From: JACVRW01 sp963803245
GTDB taxonomy: Bacteria > Actinomycetota > Thermoleophilia > Solirubrobacterales > Thermoleophilaceae
DNA: 64,000 bases
Direction of reading: 5' to 3'
Assembly: GCA_963803245.1 (NCBI GenBank)
Contig: CAWDLI010000004.1
Coordinates: 248,001-312,000 of the forward strand
This document shows, in pieces, positions 34,473 to 42,255 of this stretch; position 1 is the stretch's first letter, and each line of letters starts with the position of its first letter. A program made the translations under genes and the position numbers. The notes under the pieces were generated by a model, which was not told where the DNA came from, made no database searches, and saw only the letters and a list, made by a program, of their open reading frames with translations.

Positions 34473-35271
34473 CGACCCCGCAGAACGCGCTCACCGCCGC
34501 GTTGAAGGCGGCGGGTTGCTCGATGTTGCTCACATGGCCGGTGTCCGGGATCACCGTCAGCCGCGCGCCCGGGATCGCATCGCGAAGCTGCTCGGCCACG
34601 CTGAGCGGCGAGCGCCTGTCGGCCTCACCCCACAGGAGGAGGGTCGGGACGCCGATACGGGCTAGAAGATCGCGCGTGTCCGAGGCGGCAACCGACTGGG
34701 CCATCGCGCGGTACCCGGCCGGGTGGAGGTCGGACATGACGCCGGCCATCTCCTGGCTCAACTCCGCCGGGGCGTTCTCCGACAGCAGCCCCGGCAACCA
34801 GCCGGGCACCCAGTCCTCCGGCGGCAGCCGGGACTCGCGGAGACAGCTCGCCAGGCGCTCGTCGCAGACGGCCTCCGGCAACGAGCCCCTCCAGCCCGCG
34901 TAGGTGTCCACCAGGATCAGCGACCTCACCCGCTCGGGGTGGTACCGGTAGAGCTCTTGCGCGAGCACCCCGCCCCACGACAGCCCCAGGACGTGAGCGG
35001 GATCCAGGTCGAGCGCGACGATGAACTCGGAGAGGCAATCCGCGTAGTCGCTCGCCCTGAAGGACTCGGGCGGGTCCGCCGACTCGCCGGCGCCGGGCGC
35101 GTCCCAGGCGACCACCGTGAACTGCTCCGCGAGCCCGGCGAGCTGCCTGGTCCAGGCGCGGCTGTCCGAGAGGATCCCGTGAAGCAGGACGAGCGGCGGC
35201 CCCCGGCCGGCCCGCTGATACGCGACACGAAGTCCGCCGATCTCGACGCTGGCTCTTTCTTCGATTCCCAC
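34435..35271 (-). CDS. Alpha/beta hydrolase, serine type
   Basis: This 278-residue alpha/beta-hydrolase starts at GTG 35271. It has LVLLHGILSDSRAW for the oxyanion hole, nucleophile elbow GLSWGG with Ser, acid in LLWGEADRRSP and base in PDTGHVSNIEQP. The fold suits an esterase or a C-C bond hydrolase; the substrate cannot be told. It is 18 bases downstream of the FAD oxidase gene on the same strand and may be co-transcribed with it. Confidence 0.88.
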   Translation of the reverse strand: MGIEERASVEIGGLRVAYQRAGRGPPLVLLHGILSDSRAWTRQLAGLAEQFTVVAWDAPGAGESADPPESFRASDYADCLSEFIVALDLDPAHVLGLSWGGVLAQELYRYHPERVRSLILVDTYAGWRGSLPEAVCDERLASCLRESRLPPEDWVPGWLPGLLSENAPAELSQEMAGVMSDLHPAGYRAMAQSVAASDTRDLLARIGVPTLLLWGEADRRSPLSVAEQLRDAIPGARLTVIPDTGHVSNIEQPAAFNAAVSAFCGVATGPAGRRGSPR

Positions 35272-35289
35272 GGACGACCCGACCAGCCG

Positions 35290-36654
35290 CTACATGGCGG
35301 CGGGGAGGGGCTTCACGTTGTGGTTCTGCCGGAAGACGTTGTCCGGATCCCACTCGGCCTTGACGGCCGCCAGCCGGTCGTAGTGCTCGCCGAACCCGGC
35401 CTGGATCCGGTCCTCGCCCTCGTCGCCGGTGAAGTTGAGGTAGACGCCGCCGGTGGCGTATGACCTCAGGTCCGCGCACGTGGCGCGCGCCCAGGACTTG
35501 CCCCGCTCGTCGTCCGCGGGGTCCTCCCAGAGACCGAACGGGTGCACCGTCCAGCGCGCATGCCGGCTGGCCAGCGGCCAGTCGGCCGCGTTGCGGGTGA
35601 CCGCCCCGCCCCACGGAACGATGATCTGCTGCGACGGCGACGGCACGACCATGTCCTTCGCGCGTGCGCAGAACAGGTCGATTGCCTCGTCGGGGAACTC
35701 CACCAGATGCTCGGCCGACCAGTAGTTGCGGAAGCCGGGCGGGTCGTCCAGCGCACACTGCAGCTCGGCGTACGGCATCTCAGCGATCATCTGGCCGTCG
35801 GGCGACAGGTCGAGCAGAGGTGCCGCCACCTCGCGGGCCTCGCTCTCGCCGCCGGCGTACATCACGCCGACGCCGAGCGCCAACTGCCCGCGAAGGTGCT
35901 CGGGCACGAACTCCTCGGGCGGTCCGGTGAGGTAGATGGCGCCGCCGCCGACCTCGTCCGGCGCCTGCTCCATGAACTCGCGGTAGCTGCGGATGACCTC
36001 GGGCCCGCGCTCGGGCGAGAAGAGCAGGAGCGCCAGGGTCGTGGTCGGCAGCGAATGCAGGCGGAACTCGAACGAGGTCGCGATCCCGAAGTTCCCGCCG
36101 CCTCCGTGCAGGGCCCAGAAGAGCTCGGCGTTCTCGTCCTCGCTCGCGGTCACCTGCCGTCCGTCCGCCGTGACGAGGTCGACCGAGATGAGGCTGTCGC
36201 AGGCGAGACCGAACTTCCTCTCGAACCAGCCGGAGCCGCCGCCCAGGGTCAGGCCCGCCACGCCGGTCGTCGACACGCGCCCGCCGGTGGTGCCGAGCCC
36301 ATGCGGCTGGGCGGCCCGGTCGAAGTGACTCCAGGTGGCCCCGCCGCCGACGGTCGCGGTGCGGGCATCGGGATCGACCGACACGGCATTGACGTTCCGC
36401 ATGTCCACGACGAGACCGTCGTCGACGAGGCTGTTGCCCGCGACGCTGTGCCCTCCGCTGCGAATCGACACGGGCAGGCTCTGCTCGCGTGCGAACGCGA
36501 GCGCCGCGATCACATCGTCCGAGTCCGCGCACTGCGCCACGTAGGCCGGGTGCCTGTCGATCATCGCGTTGAAGATCGAGCGGGCCTCGTCGTAACCGGC
36601 GTCTTCGGGCGTGAACACGTCGCCCCCGAAGCCGGCGATGCCGTTGTCGCTCAT
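35290..36654 (-). CDS. FAD-linked oxidase (berberine-bridge-enzyme type)
   Basis: This 454-residue protein has AGGGGG upstream of ATG 36654. The FAD-binding PCMH fold shows SIRSGGHSVAGNS, with the His that carries the flavin in related enzymes, then GGGSGWFERKFGLACD and WALHGGGGNFGIATSFEF. The C-terminal BBE segment ends FRQNHNVKPL. The second FAD-linking Cys seen in bicovalent members is replaced by the GLACD/WFERK region and needs alignment. It oxidises an unknown small molecule with oxygen. Confidence 0.9.
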   Translation of the reverse strand: MSDNGIAGFGGDVFTPEDAGYDEARSIFNAMIDRHPAYVAQCADSDDVIAALAFAREQSLPVSIRSGGHSVAGNSLVDDGLVVDMRNVNAVSVDPDARTATVGGGATWSHFDRAAQPHGLGTTGGRVSTTGVAGLTLGGGSGWFERKFGLACDSLISVDLVTADGRQVTASEDENAELFWALHGGGGNFGIATSFEFRLHSLPTTTLALLLFSPERGPEVIRSYREFMEQAPDEVGGGAIYLTGPPEEFVPEHLRGQLALGVGVMYAGGESEAREVAAPLLDLSPDGQMIAEMPYAELQCALDDPPGFRNYWSAEHLVEFPDEAIDLFCARAKDMVVPSPSQQIIVPWGGAVTRNAADWPLASRHARWTVHPFGLWEDPADDERGKSWARATCADLRSYATGGVYLNFTGDEGEDRIQAGFGEHYDRLAAVKAEWDPDNVFRQNHNVKPLPAAM

Positions 36655-36678
36655 ACGTGCCCCCTTGTGAGCTGCCGA

Positions 36679-36692
36679 ATGCCGCTCGGCAT
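36679..36692. promoter_or_regulatory. Palindrome between FAD oxidase and YCII genes
   Basis: ATGCCGCTCGGCAT is a perfect 6-bp inverted repeat with a 2-base centre, flanked by GTGAG and CTCAC at a slightly larger span. It lies 25 bases upstream of the FAD oxidase start, where a regulator of the divergent promoters could sit. Confidence 0.4.
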
Positions 36693-36706
36693 CTTCTCAC
36701 GTAGGT

Positions 36707-36733
36707 TGTCCATTTCCTCGCCCGCCGTTCGTC
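36707..36733 (+). promoter_or_regulatory. Possible ECF-type promoter of the YCII gene
   Basis: TGTCCA (36707-36712) and CGTC (36730-36733) are separated by 17 bases, ahead of the YCII gene. From memory, ECF42-group sigma factors use a TGTCGA / CGWC-like promoter in front of their DGPF partner genes; this has one mismatch in the -35 box. Confidence 0.4.
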
Positions 36734-36767
36734 TTGGAGGCAACCAAGCCCCACAAGAGGAGGAACC

Positions 36768-37126
36768 ATGAAGTACATGCTGCTCATTCATCAAGGCGAC
36801 ACCCCCCTGCCCGGGATCGCGACGCGTGGGAGCGCCTTTCGCAGGACGAGCAGGAGGCGGTCTACCGCGCCTACCAGGCGATCAACGAGACCCCCGGCGT
36901 CACCTCCGGCCTCCAGCTGGCCGATCCCGAGACGGCGACCACGGTGCGCGAGCAGGACGGCAAGACGCTCACGACCGACGGGCCGTTCGTGGCGGTCAAG
37001 GAGGCGCTGGGCGGCTACCTGCTGTTCGAGGCCGATGACCTCGACGCCGCTATCGCGCTGGCGGCGCGCATCCCGGCGGCCGGCATGGGCGGTGCCGTGG
37101 AGGTGCGCCCGATCGTGGAGCGGTAG
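36768..37126 (+). CDS. YCII/DGPF-domain protein, one frameshift
   Basis: The protein starts MKYMLLIHQGDTPLP at ATG 36768 (RBS GAGGAGG). A base is lost near the six-C run at 36801-36812, after which the frame reads RDAWERLSQDEQEAVYRAYQ and then TTDGPFVAVKEALGGYLLFE with the DGPF motif. About 119 residues in all. YCII-like proteins form a ferredoxin-like dimer and are the usual partner of ECF42-type sigma factors; here the sigma gene follows directly. Confidence 0.85.
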
Positions 37127-37128
37127 CG

Positions 37129-38298
37129 ATCCTCGACACGGTCTTCCGTAACGAATGGGGCCGCGTCCTCGCGGCACAGATCGGCTTCCTCGGCGACTTC
37201 GACCTCGCCGAGGAAGCCACCCAGGAGGCGTTCGCGATCGCAGCCGAGCGCTGGCCCCGGGACGGAACGCCCGCCAACCCGCGCGCCTGGCTGGTGACCA
37301 CCGCCCGCAACCGCGCTATCGACCGCATCCGCCGGGACCGCACCCTCGCGGAGAAGACACGGCTGCTGGACGTGCGGGAGGCCAAGGAGGACGACTTGGA
37401 CGAGACGGCGATCCCGGACGAGCGGCTCGAGCTCCTGTTCACGTGCTGCCATCCGGCGCTCGCGATCGATGCCCAGGTCGCGCTGACGCTGCGAACGCTG
37501 GGCGGTCTGACGACCGACGAGATCGCCCGCGCCTTCCTCGTCCCCGAGCCGACGATGGCCAAGCGCCTCGTCCGCGCGAAGCACAAGATCGGGGCGGCCG
37601 GAATCCCGTTTCGGGTGCCGCCGGCCCATCTGCTGCCCGACCGCCTCGCCGCGGTGCTCGCGGTCGTGTACCTGATCTTCAACGAGGGCTACGGCGGACG
37701 CGGAGACCTGGCGGCCGAGGCGATCCTGCTGGGCCGCGCGCTCGCGGAGCTGATGCCCGACGAGGCGGAGGTGCACGCCCTGCTCGCGTTGATGCTGGTG
37801 AACGACGCCCGGCGCGACGCTCGCTTCGCCGACGGCACCGTTGTGCGCCTCGGCGATCAGGATCGATCGCTCTGGGACTTCGAGCAGATCGCGGCGGGGA
37901 CGGCTGCGCTCGACCGCGCGCTGGCGCTCGGCGGCCGCGGTCCGTACGTGCTGCAGGCGGCGCTTGCGGCCCTCCACGTGGACGAGCCCCAGGACTGGCC
38001 GCAGATCGCGGCCCTCTACGGCGAGCTCGCGCGCGTGACCGGCTCTCCGGTGGTCGAGCTGAACCGGGCCGTGGCCATCGCGGAAGCCGGCGACGTCGAG
38101 GCCGCGCTGGGCCTGGTGGAGCTGCTGGAGCTCGACAACTACCACTACCTCCACTCCACGCGGGCGGAGCTGCTGCGCCGGCTCGATCGCGTCGAGGACG
38201 CCCGCGCCGCGTACGAGCGCGCGCTCGAGCTCGTCCACTCGGAGGCTGAGCGGAACTTCTTGGAGCACCGGATGGCGGAGCTGGCAGGGCCCGCTTGA
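37129..38298 (+). CDS. ECF42-like RNA polymerase sigma factor, start codon unclear
   Basis: This protein of about 389 residues has region 2 (FLGDFDLAEEATQEAFAIA, NPRAWLVTTARNRAIDRIRRD), region 4 (LTLRTLGGLTTDEIARAFL, PTMAKRLVRAKHKI) and a long C-terminal TPR-like domain (LLPDRLAAVLAVVYLIFNEGY onward). That layout is the ECF42 group. Family sequence begins at ILDTVFRNEWGRV, whose first codon is ATC (37129), two bases after the YCII stop; no ATG, GTG or TTG is in frame until GTG 37294, which would remove most of region 2. Either ATC is used or an ATG was altered. Confidence 0.88.
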   Translation: MLDTVFRNEWGRVLAAQIGFLGDFDLAEEATQEAFAIAAERWPRDGTPANPRAWLVTTARNRAIDRIRRDRTLAEKTRLLDVREAKEDDLDETAIPDERLELLFTCCHPALAIDAQVALTLRTLGGLTTDEIARAFLVPEPTMAKRLVRAKHKIGAAGIPFRVPPAHLLPDRLAAVLAVVYLIFNEGYGGRGDLAAEAILLGRALAELMPDEAEVHALLALMLVNDARRDARFADGTVVRLGDQDRSLWDFEQIAAGTAALDRALALGGRGPYVLQAALAALHVDEPQDWPQIAALYGELARVTGSPVVELNRAVAIAEAGDVEAALGLVELLELDNYHYLHSTRAELLRRLDRVEDARAAYERALELVHSEAERNFLEHRMAELAGPA

Positions 38299-38308
38299 GG
38301 AGCGCCCT

Positions 38309-39215
38309 TCATGGTCCGGGCGGGAGCAGGGTCCGCAGCTCCGCCAGCATGAGCCGCGGGTCTTCCAGAACGTCGCCGTAGGTGTAACGACGGAACTCGT
38401 CACCGCGGGCGTGCGCCTCCCGCTCGCGCCGCCGGTCGAGCTCCCACGCATGGCGGGAGTGGTGATAGCGATAGCTGTCGAGCTCCACGGTCAGGCACTG
38501 TTCCGGCCAGCGGCAGTCCACCCGTCGACCACCCGCCGGACGATTGGTACGCGGCAGCACGAGCCCCGCCTCGCTCAGGCGCGCCAGGAAACGCGCCTCG
38601 AGCTTGCTGAGCGAAACGGGAACCTCTCCCAGCATGGCGCGGCGCAGCGCGCCGGCGCCCGGGGCACGCGGCCGGCGGGCGAGCGACACACCGACCTCGG
38701 CGGGCGTGGTCCGGTGACGAACGCCCGCCTCGTGACACGCGCGCGCCAGCTCATCGGGCGCCAGCACCGCCGCCAGGTCCACGAGTGTGCGCGCGACGGT
38801 CGTGACCGGGATCGCGCGCCACGTCATCGCATCCGCCGGGTCGGTGCGAAGGGACCGCCGCGTCGTGACGCCCTTGACGCGTCGCTCCGTCGGGGCGGTC
38901 ACCTCCGGCCGTGGCGCACCGCCCCTGAGCAGCCCGAGGAGATGCCCGGCGGCCCGCCCGCTCAGCACCGCGCCGTCGCCACAGGCCCAAACCGCCGCCA
39001 GATAGCGGGCCTCCAGGCTCGGCGCGCGGTGCCCGACGCGATACACCCCGCGATGAACGCGAAGCAGGCTGCCTCGCCGCACCCGCTGCTTGATCTCCTC
39101 GGCGGTAATGCCCGCCCGACACGAGCTGCGAGCGGGTGACCACGCCATGCGACTTCGCCGCGATTTCGGCGAGTTTCCTTTCTACCTTCCTGCCCTGTGG
39201 TTGCACTGCAACCAC
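38309..39215 (-). CDS. AbiEi/DUF559-like protein, one frameshift
   Basis: The N-terminal part (KLAEIAAKSHGVVTRSQL from GTG 39215) is a winged-helix domain like AbiEi-type antitoxins; the frame shifts near 39115 to RAGITAEEIKQRVRRGSLLR. A central domain (AIPVTTVARTLVDLAAVLA) follows. The C-terminal domain (SKLEARFLARLSEAGLVLP, VDCRWPEQCLTVELDSYRYH) resembles the DUF559 Vsr/restriction-endonuclease-like fold with Asp and Glu in the active-site positions. About 300 residues. Such proteins are abundant in Thermoleophilia; no toxin gene lies next to it, so a classic toxin-antitoxin role is not supported. Confidence 0.75.
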
Positions 39216-39227
39216 AAGTCAGGAAGG
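39185..39227 (-). terminator. Large two-part hairpin between LysR and AbiEi-like genes
   Basis: CCTTCCTG (39185-39192) pairs with CAGGAAGG (39220-39227). After a symmetric 3x3 internal loop, TGTGGTTGCA (39196-39205) pairs with TGCAACCACA (39207-39216) around a single C. It overlaps the possible GTG start at 39215 and follows the end of the LysR gene on the same strand. It may be a terminator, an operator or a translation-blocking hairpin. Confidence 0.5.
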
Positions 39228-39258
39228 AAGCGAGATTCGGCCCCTCGTTCGCGCGGCG

Positions 39259-40181
39259 CTACCAGCCGAGCTCAGTCGCGGCCGCGCGCACGGCCGCGAG
39301 CAGCGCCCTGACGGAGGGACGCTTGGCGTCCGCGGTGCGGGTCGCGGCGAAGATCGTGCGGTGCACGGAGCCTTCGGCGATGGCCCGAACGGCGACGCCC
39401 GGGCGCGCCCCGGGTCCGGGTCCACCAGGGCGGGCAGCAGCGTCACGGCCTGCCCGCCCGCCACGAGCGCCAGGCTGGTGACGCTGTCGTTCGTCCGGTG
39501 GCGGATGTCCGGGTCGAACTCCCCGAGCTCGCGGCACGTCTTCTCGGTCATCGCCTCCCACCCCGTCTCGCGATGGCCGGTCGCCCATGCATCGCCGGCG
39601 AGCTCGGCCAGCGGCACGGCGCGAGGATGGCGGCGCGCGGACGGGTGGTCCTCGGGCAGCATCACGTGAACCGGGTCGCGCCAGAGGTCCTCGCGGTCGA
39701 CGCCGGCGGGCCGCGCCAGCGGCTGATGCTGCCACTCGTCGGCCAGGACGAGGTCCACGTCTCCGAGCGCGAGCGCTGGCAGCGACTGCTCGGGCTCGCC
39801 TTCGATCAACTCGCAGCGCAGATCGGGCGCGTCCCGCGCGAGCGCCTGCATCGCCGGCACGGCGATGTGGAACGCGACCGACTGGAAGGAGGCGATCCTC
39901 CCCGCCCCGACACGCTGCCGGCGGCCGCCGGCGAGCTCCGCCTCGGCGAGCTCGGCGCGGTCGAGCAGGGCTTCGGCGTGGCGGGCCAGCACGAGCGCGG
40001 CGTCGGTCAGGCGGACCCCTCGCCCGGCCCGCTCGAGCAGCTCCACGCCGGCCTCGCGCTCGAGCACCGCGAGCTGCTGCGATACGGCCGACGGCGTGAA
40101 CTGGAGCGCGTCGGCGACGGCGGCGATCGTCCCCCGCTCGTGCAGCTCGTGCAGAAGCCGCAGGCGGCGGAGATCGAGCAT
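39259..40181 (-). CDS. LysR-family regulator, one late frameshift
   Basis: This protein of about 307 residues has an N-terminal helix-turn-helix (LHERGTIAAVADALQFTPSA, VSQQLAVLEREAGVELLERA), a linker helix and a periplasmic-binding-type effector domain (IASFQSVAFHIAVPAMQAL). Near 39412 the frame shifts; the family-like end is VRAIAEGSVHRTIFAATRTA to TELGW, stopping at 39259. It is divergent from the EamA exporter gene with a palindrome between them, so it most likely activates that gene. Confidence 0.88.
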
Positions 40182-40191
40182 GTAGCGATGC

Positions 40192-40210
40192 TACTGAATA
40201 GTCGTCAGTA
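40192..40210. promoter_or_regulatory. LysR-type binding palindrome
   Basis: TACTGA (40192-40197) and TCAGTA (40205-40210) are inverted around a 7-base spacer, between the divergent LysR and EamA genes and 43 bases before the exporter start. This fits a LysR-type box. Confidence 0.5.
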
Positions 40211-40252
40211 ATCGGCATTGCTTCTGAAGCTTGAACCGGGCAGGATCGGTCC

Positions 40253-41164
40253 ATGCCCTCCGTCGGCGCCCTCCTCTGCCTCGCCTCCGCGGTCGCGTTC
40301 GGCGGGATGGCGATCTTCGGCAAGCTCGCCTACGACGAGGGCGCGACCGTCGGTACGCTGCTGTCCGTGCGGTTCATCGTGGCCGCCGCGCTGTTCTGGG
40401 TGCTGGTGGCCGCCACGGGCGCGGCGCGCCGGCTGCGCACTCTCCCGCGCCGGGACATCGCCATCGCCCTGGCGCTCGGCGGCATCGGCTACAGCGCCCA
40501 GGCCGGCGCCTTCTTCAGCGCCCTCGAGCGCCTCGACGCGTCGCTGCTCTCCCTGCTGCTCTACACGTTCCCCGCGATGGTCACGGTCGCCGCGATCGTG
40601 CTCGGCCGTGAGCTGGCGAACCGCCGAACCGTTGCCGCGCTCGTGGTCGCCTCGACAGGTCTCGTCCTCGTCCTCGCGGGCGCCGGGTCGGGGGCGCTCG
40701 ATCCCCTCGGCGTCGTGCTGGGCCTCACGGCGGCGGTGGTCTACACCACGTACATCCTCTGCTCGGAGGGCGTGGCCGATCGGATGGGCCCGCTCGTGTT
40801 GAGCGCGCTGGTCTGCACCGGTGCGGCGACGACGCTCACGCTGGCCGCCGCCATCGGCGGCAGCCTGCACCTGGGCGACGTGAGCGCGACGGGCTACGGA
40901 TGGCTGGCGGGCATCGCCGTCGTCTCGACGGTCGGAGCCGTCGGCCTGTTCTTCGCCGGCCTGCGGCGCGTCGGTCCCACGACCGCCTCGATCCTCTCCA
41001 CGGCCGAGCCGCTCACGACCGTCGTGCTGGCGTACCTGGCCTTCGGCGAGTCGCTGAGCCCCGTGCAGCTCACGGGCGGGGCGCTCGTTCTCGGTGCGGT
41101 GCTGCTCCTCAGCGCTCCGCAGGGCGCGCGCGGTCGGTTGACACCACAGATGGAGGTTCGATGA
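40253..41164 (+). CDS. EamA/DMT-superfamily transporter
   Basis: This 303-residue protein has ten membrane helices in two EamA repeats (residues 5-140 and 148-290). The second repeat includes GLFFAGLRRVGPTTASILSTAEPLTTVVLAYL, shortened here to its core idea: a conserved E-P helix pair typical of DMT metabolite exporters. It probably exports an amino acid or metabolite. ATGA overlap (41161-41164) couples it to the SDR gene. Regulation by the divergent LysR protein is likely. Confidence 0.88.
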   Translation: MPSVGALLCLASAVAFGGMAIFGKLAYDEGATVGTLLSVRFIVAAALFWVLVAATGAARRLRTLPRRDIAIALALGGIGYSAQAGAFFSALERLDASLLSLLLYTFPAMVTVAAIVLGRELANRRTVAALVVASTGLVLVLAGAGSGALDPLGVVLGLTAAVVYTTYILCSEGVADRMGPLVLSALVCTGAATTLTLAAAIGGSLHLGDVSATGYGWLAGIAVVSTVGAVGLFFAGLRRVGPTTASILSTAEPLTTVVLAYLAFGESLSPVQLTGGALVLGAVLLLSAPQGARGRLTPQMEVR

Positions 41165-42085
41165 CGACGTCCGGCTCGCTCACAGGGAAGGTGGCGCTCG
41201 TGACCGGCGCGACCCGCGGTGCCGGGAGGGGCATCGCGGTCTCGCTCGGAGAGGCGGGGGCGACCGTCTACTGCACCGGTCGAACGACGAGGGACCGGCG
41301 CTCGGAGTACGACCGGCCGGAGACGATCGAGGAGACCGCCGAGCTCGTCGACGCCGCAGGCGGCACCGGGATCGCGGCCGAGGTCGACCACCTGGAGCCG
41401 GCGCAGGTCGAGGCGCTCGTCAAGCGCATCGACGCCGAGCAGGGCCGCCTCGACGTGCTGGTCAACGACATCTGGGGCGGCGAGAAGCTGGCGCAGTGGA
41501 ACACGCCGGTGTGGGAGCACGACCTCGACAGCGGTCTGCGAATGCTGCGCCTGGCGATCGACACGCACCTGATCACGAGCCACTTCGCTCTGGCACTGCT
41601 AATCCGCCAACCCGGCGGCCTGGTCGTCGAGATGACCGACGGCACGCTCGAGTACAACGCGGCGAACTACCGGCTCTCGACCTTCTATGACCTGGCCAAG
41701 ACGGCGGTCCTCCGGCTCGCGTTCGCACAGAGCAAGGAGCTTGCGCCGCACGGCTGCACCGCCGTGGCGCTGACTCCCGGCTGGATGCGCTCGGAGATGA
41801 TGCTCGACATCTACGAGGTCACCGAAGCGACCTGGCGCGAGGCGACGGTCGGGAGCCCGCACTTCGTCGCGATCTCCGAGACGCCGCGGTTCGTCGGTCG
41901 CGCGGTCGCCGCGCTCGCGGCCGACCCGCGAGGTCCACGATCGCAACGGCGGCTCGTTCTCCTCCGGAGGGCTCGCGCGCGAGTACGGATTCACCGACCT
42001 CGACGGCTCACAGCCCGACTGCTGGCGCTACATGGTCGAGGTCCAGGATCCGGGGCTCCCGCCGGACCCCACCGGGTACCGATAA
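41161..42085 (+). CDS. Short-chain dehydrogenase/reductase, one frameshift
   Basis: This protein of about 307 residues starts at ATG 41161, overlapping the exporter stop. The NAD(P)-binding motif is TGATRGAGRGIA. The catalytic region has YNAANYRLSTFYDLAKTAVL, with Tyr and Lys in a YxxxK-like arrangement, and LTPGWMRSEMML follows. Near 41928 the frame shifts to EVHDRNGGSFSSGGLAREYG, ending at TAA 42083-42085. It is a larger-than-usual SDR with a C-terminal WRYMVEVQDPGLPPD tail. The substrate is unknown, but it is coupled to an exporter. Confidence 0.87.
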
Positions 42086-42105
42086 CCCGCACTTTGCGGG
42101 CTTTT
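42086..42105 (+). terminator. Intrinsic terminator after SDR gene
   Basis: CCCGC (42086-42090), loop ACTTT, GCGGG (42096-42100), then CTTTT. It starts right after the TAA stop of the SDR gene and supports that gene's frame-shifted end. Confidence 0.75.
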
Positions 42106-42255
42106 CGAGCCCGTTTCATTGACTCAAGGACTCTTGATCAACGAGCTTGATCGCGGCCAGTCGTACCGGATTCGCGCTTTCTTGCTCTGAGCTGTGGCCT
42201 GGCACTTCCGCCAGACCGAGGCCTGCGTTGGGGACTCGCGTGAGAGGACTCCAAC

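Noticed and set aside
37015..38451. Reverse-strand open frame of 478 codons opposite the ECF42 sigma gene
   Set aside because: It is a shadow frame; the forward strand has complete sigma regions 2 and 4.
38309..39215. Type IV toxin-antitoxin system
   Set aside because: Only the AbiEi-like protein is present; no AbiEii-type nucleotidyltransferase toxin lies next to it.
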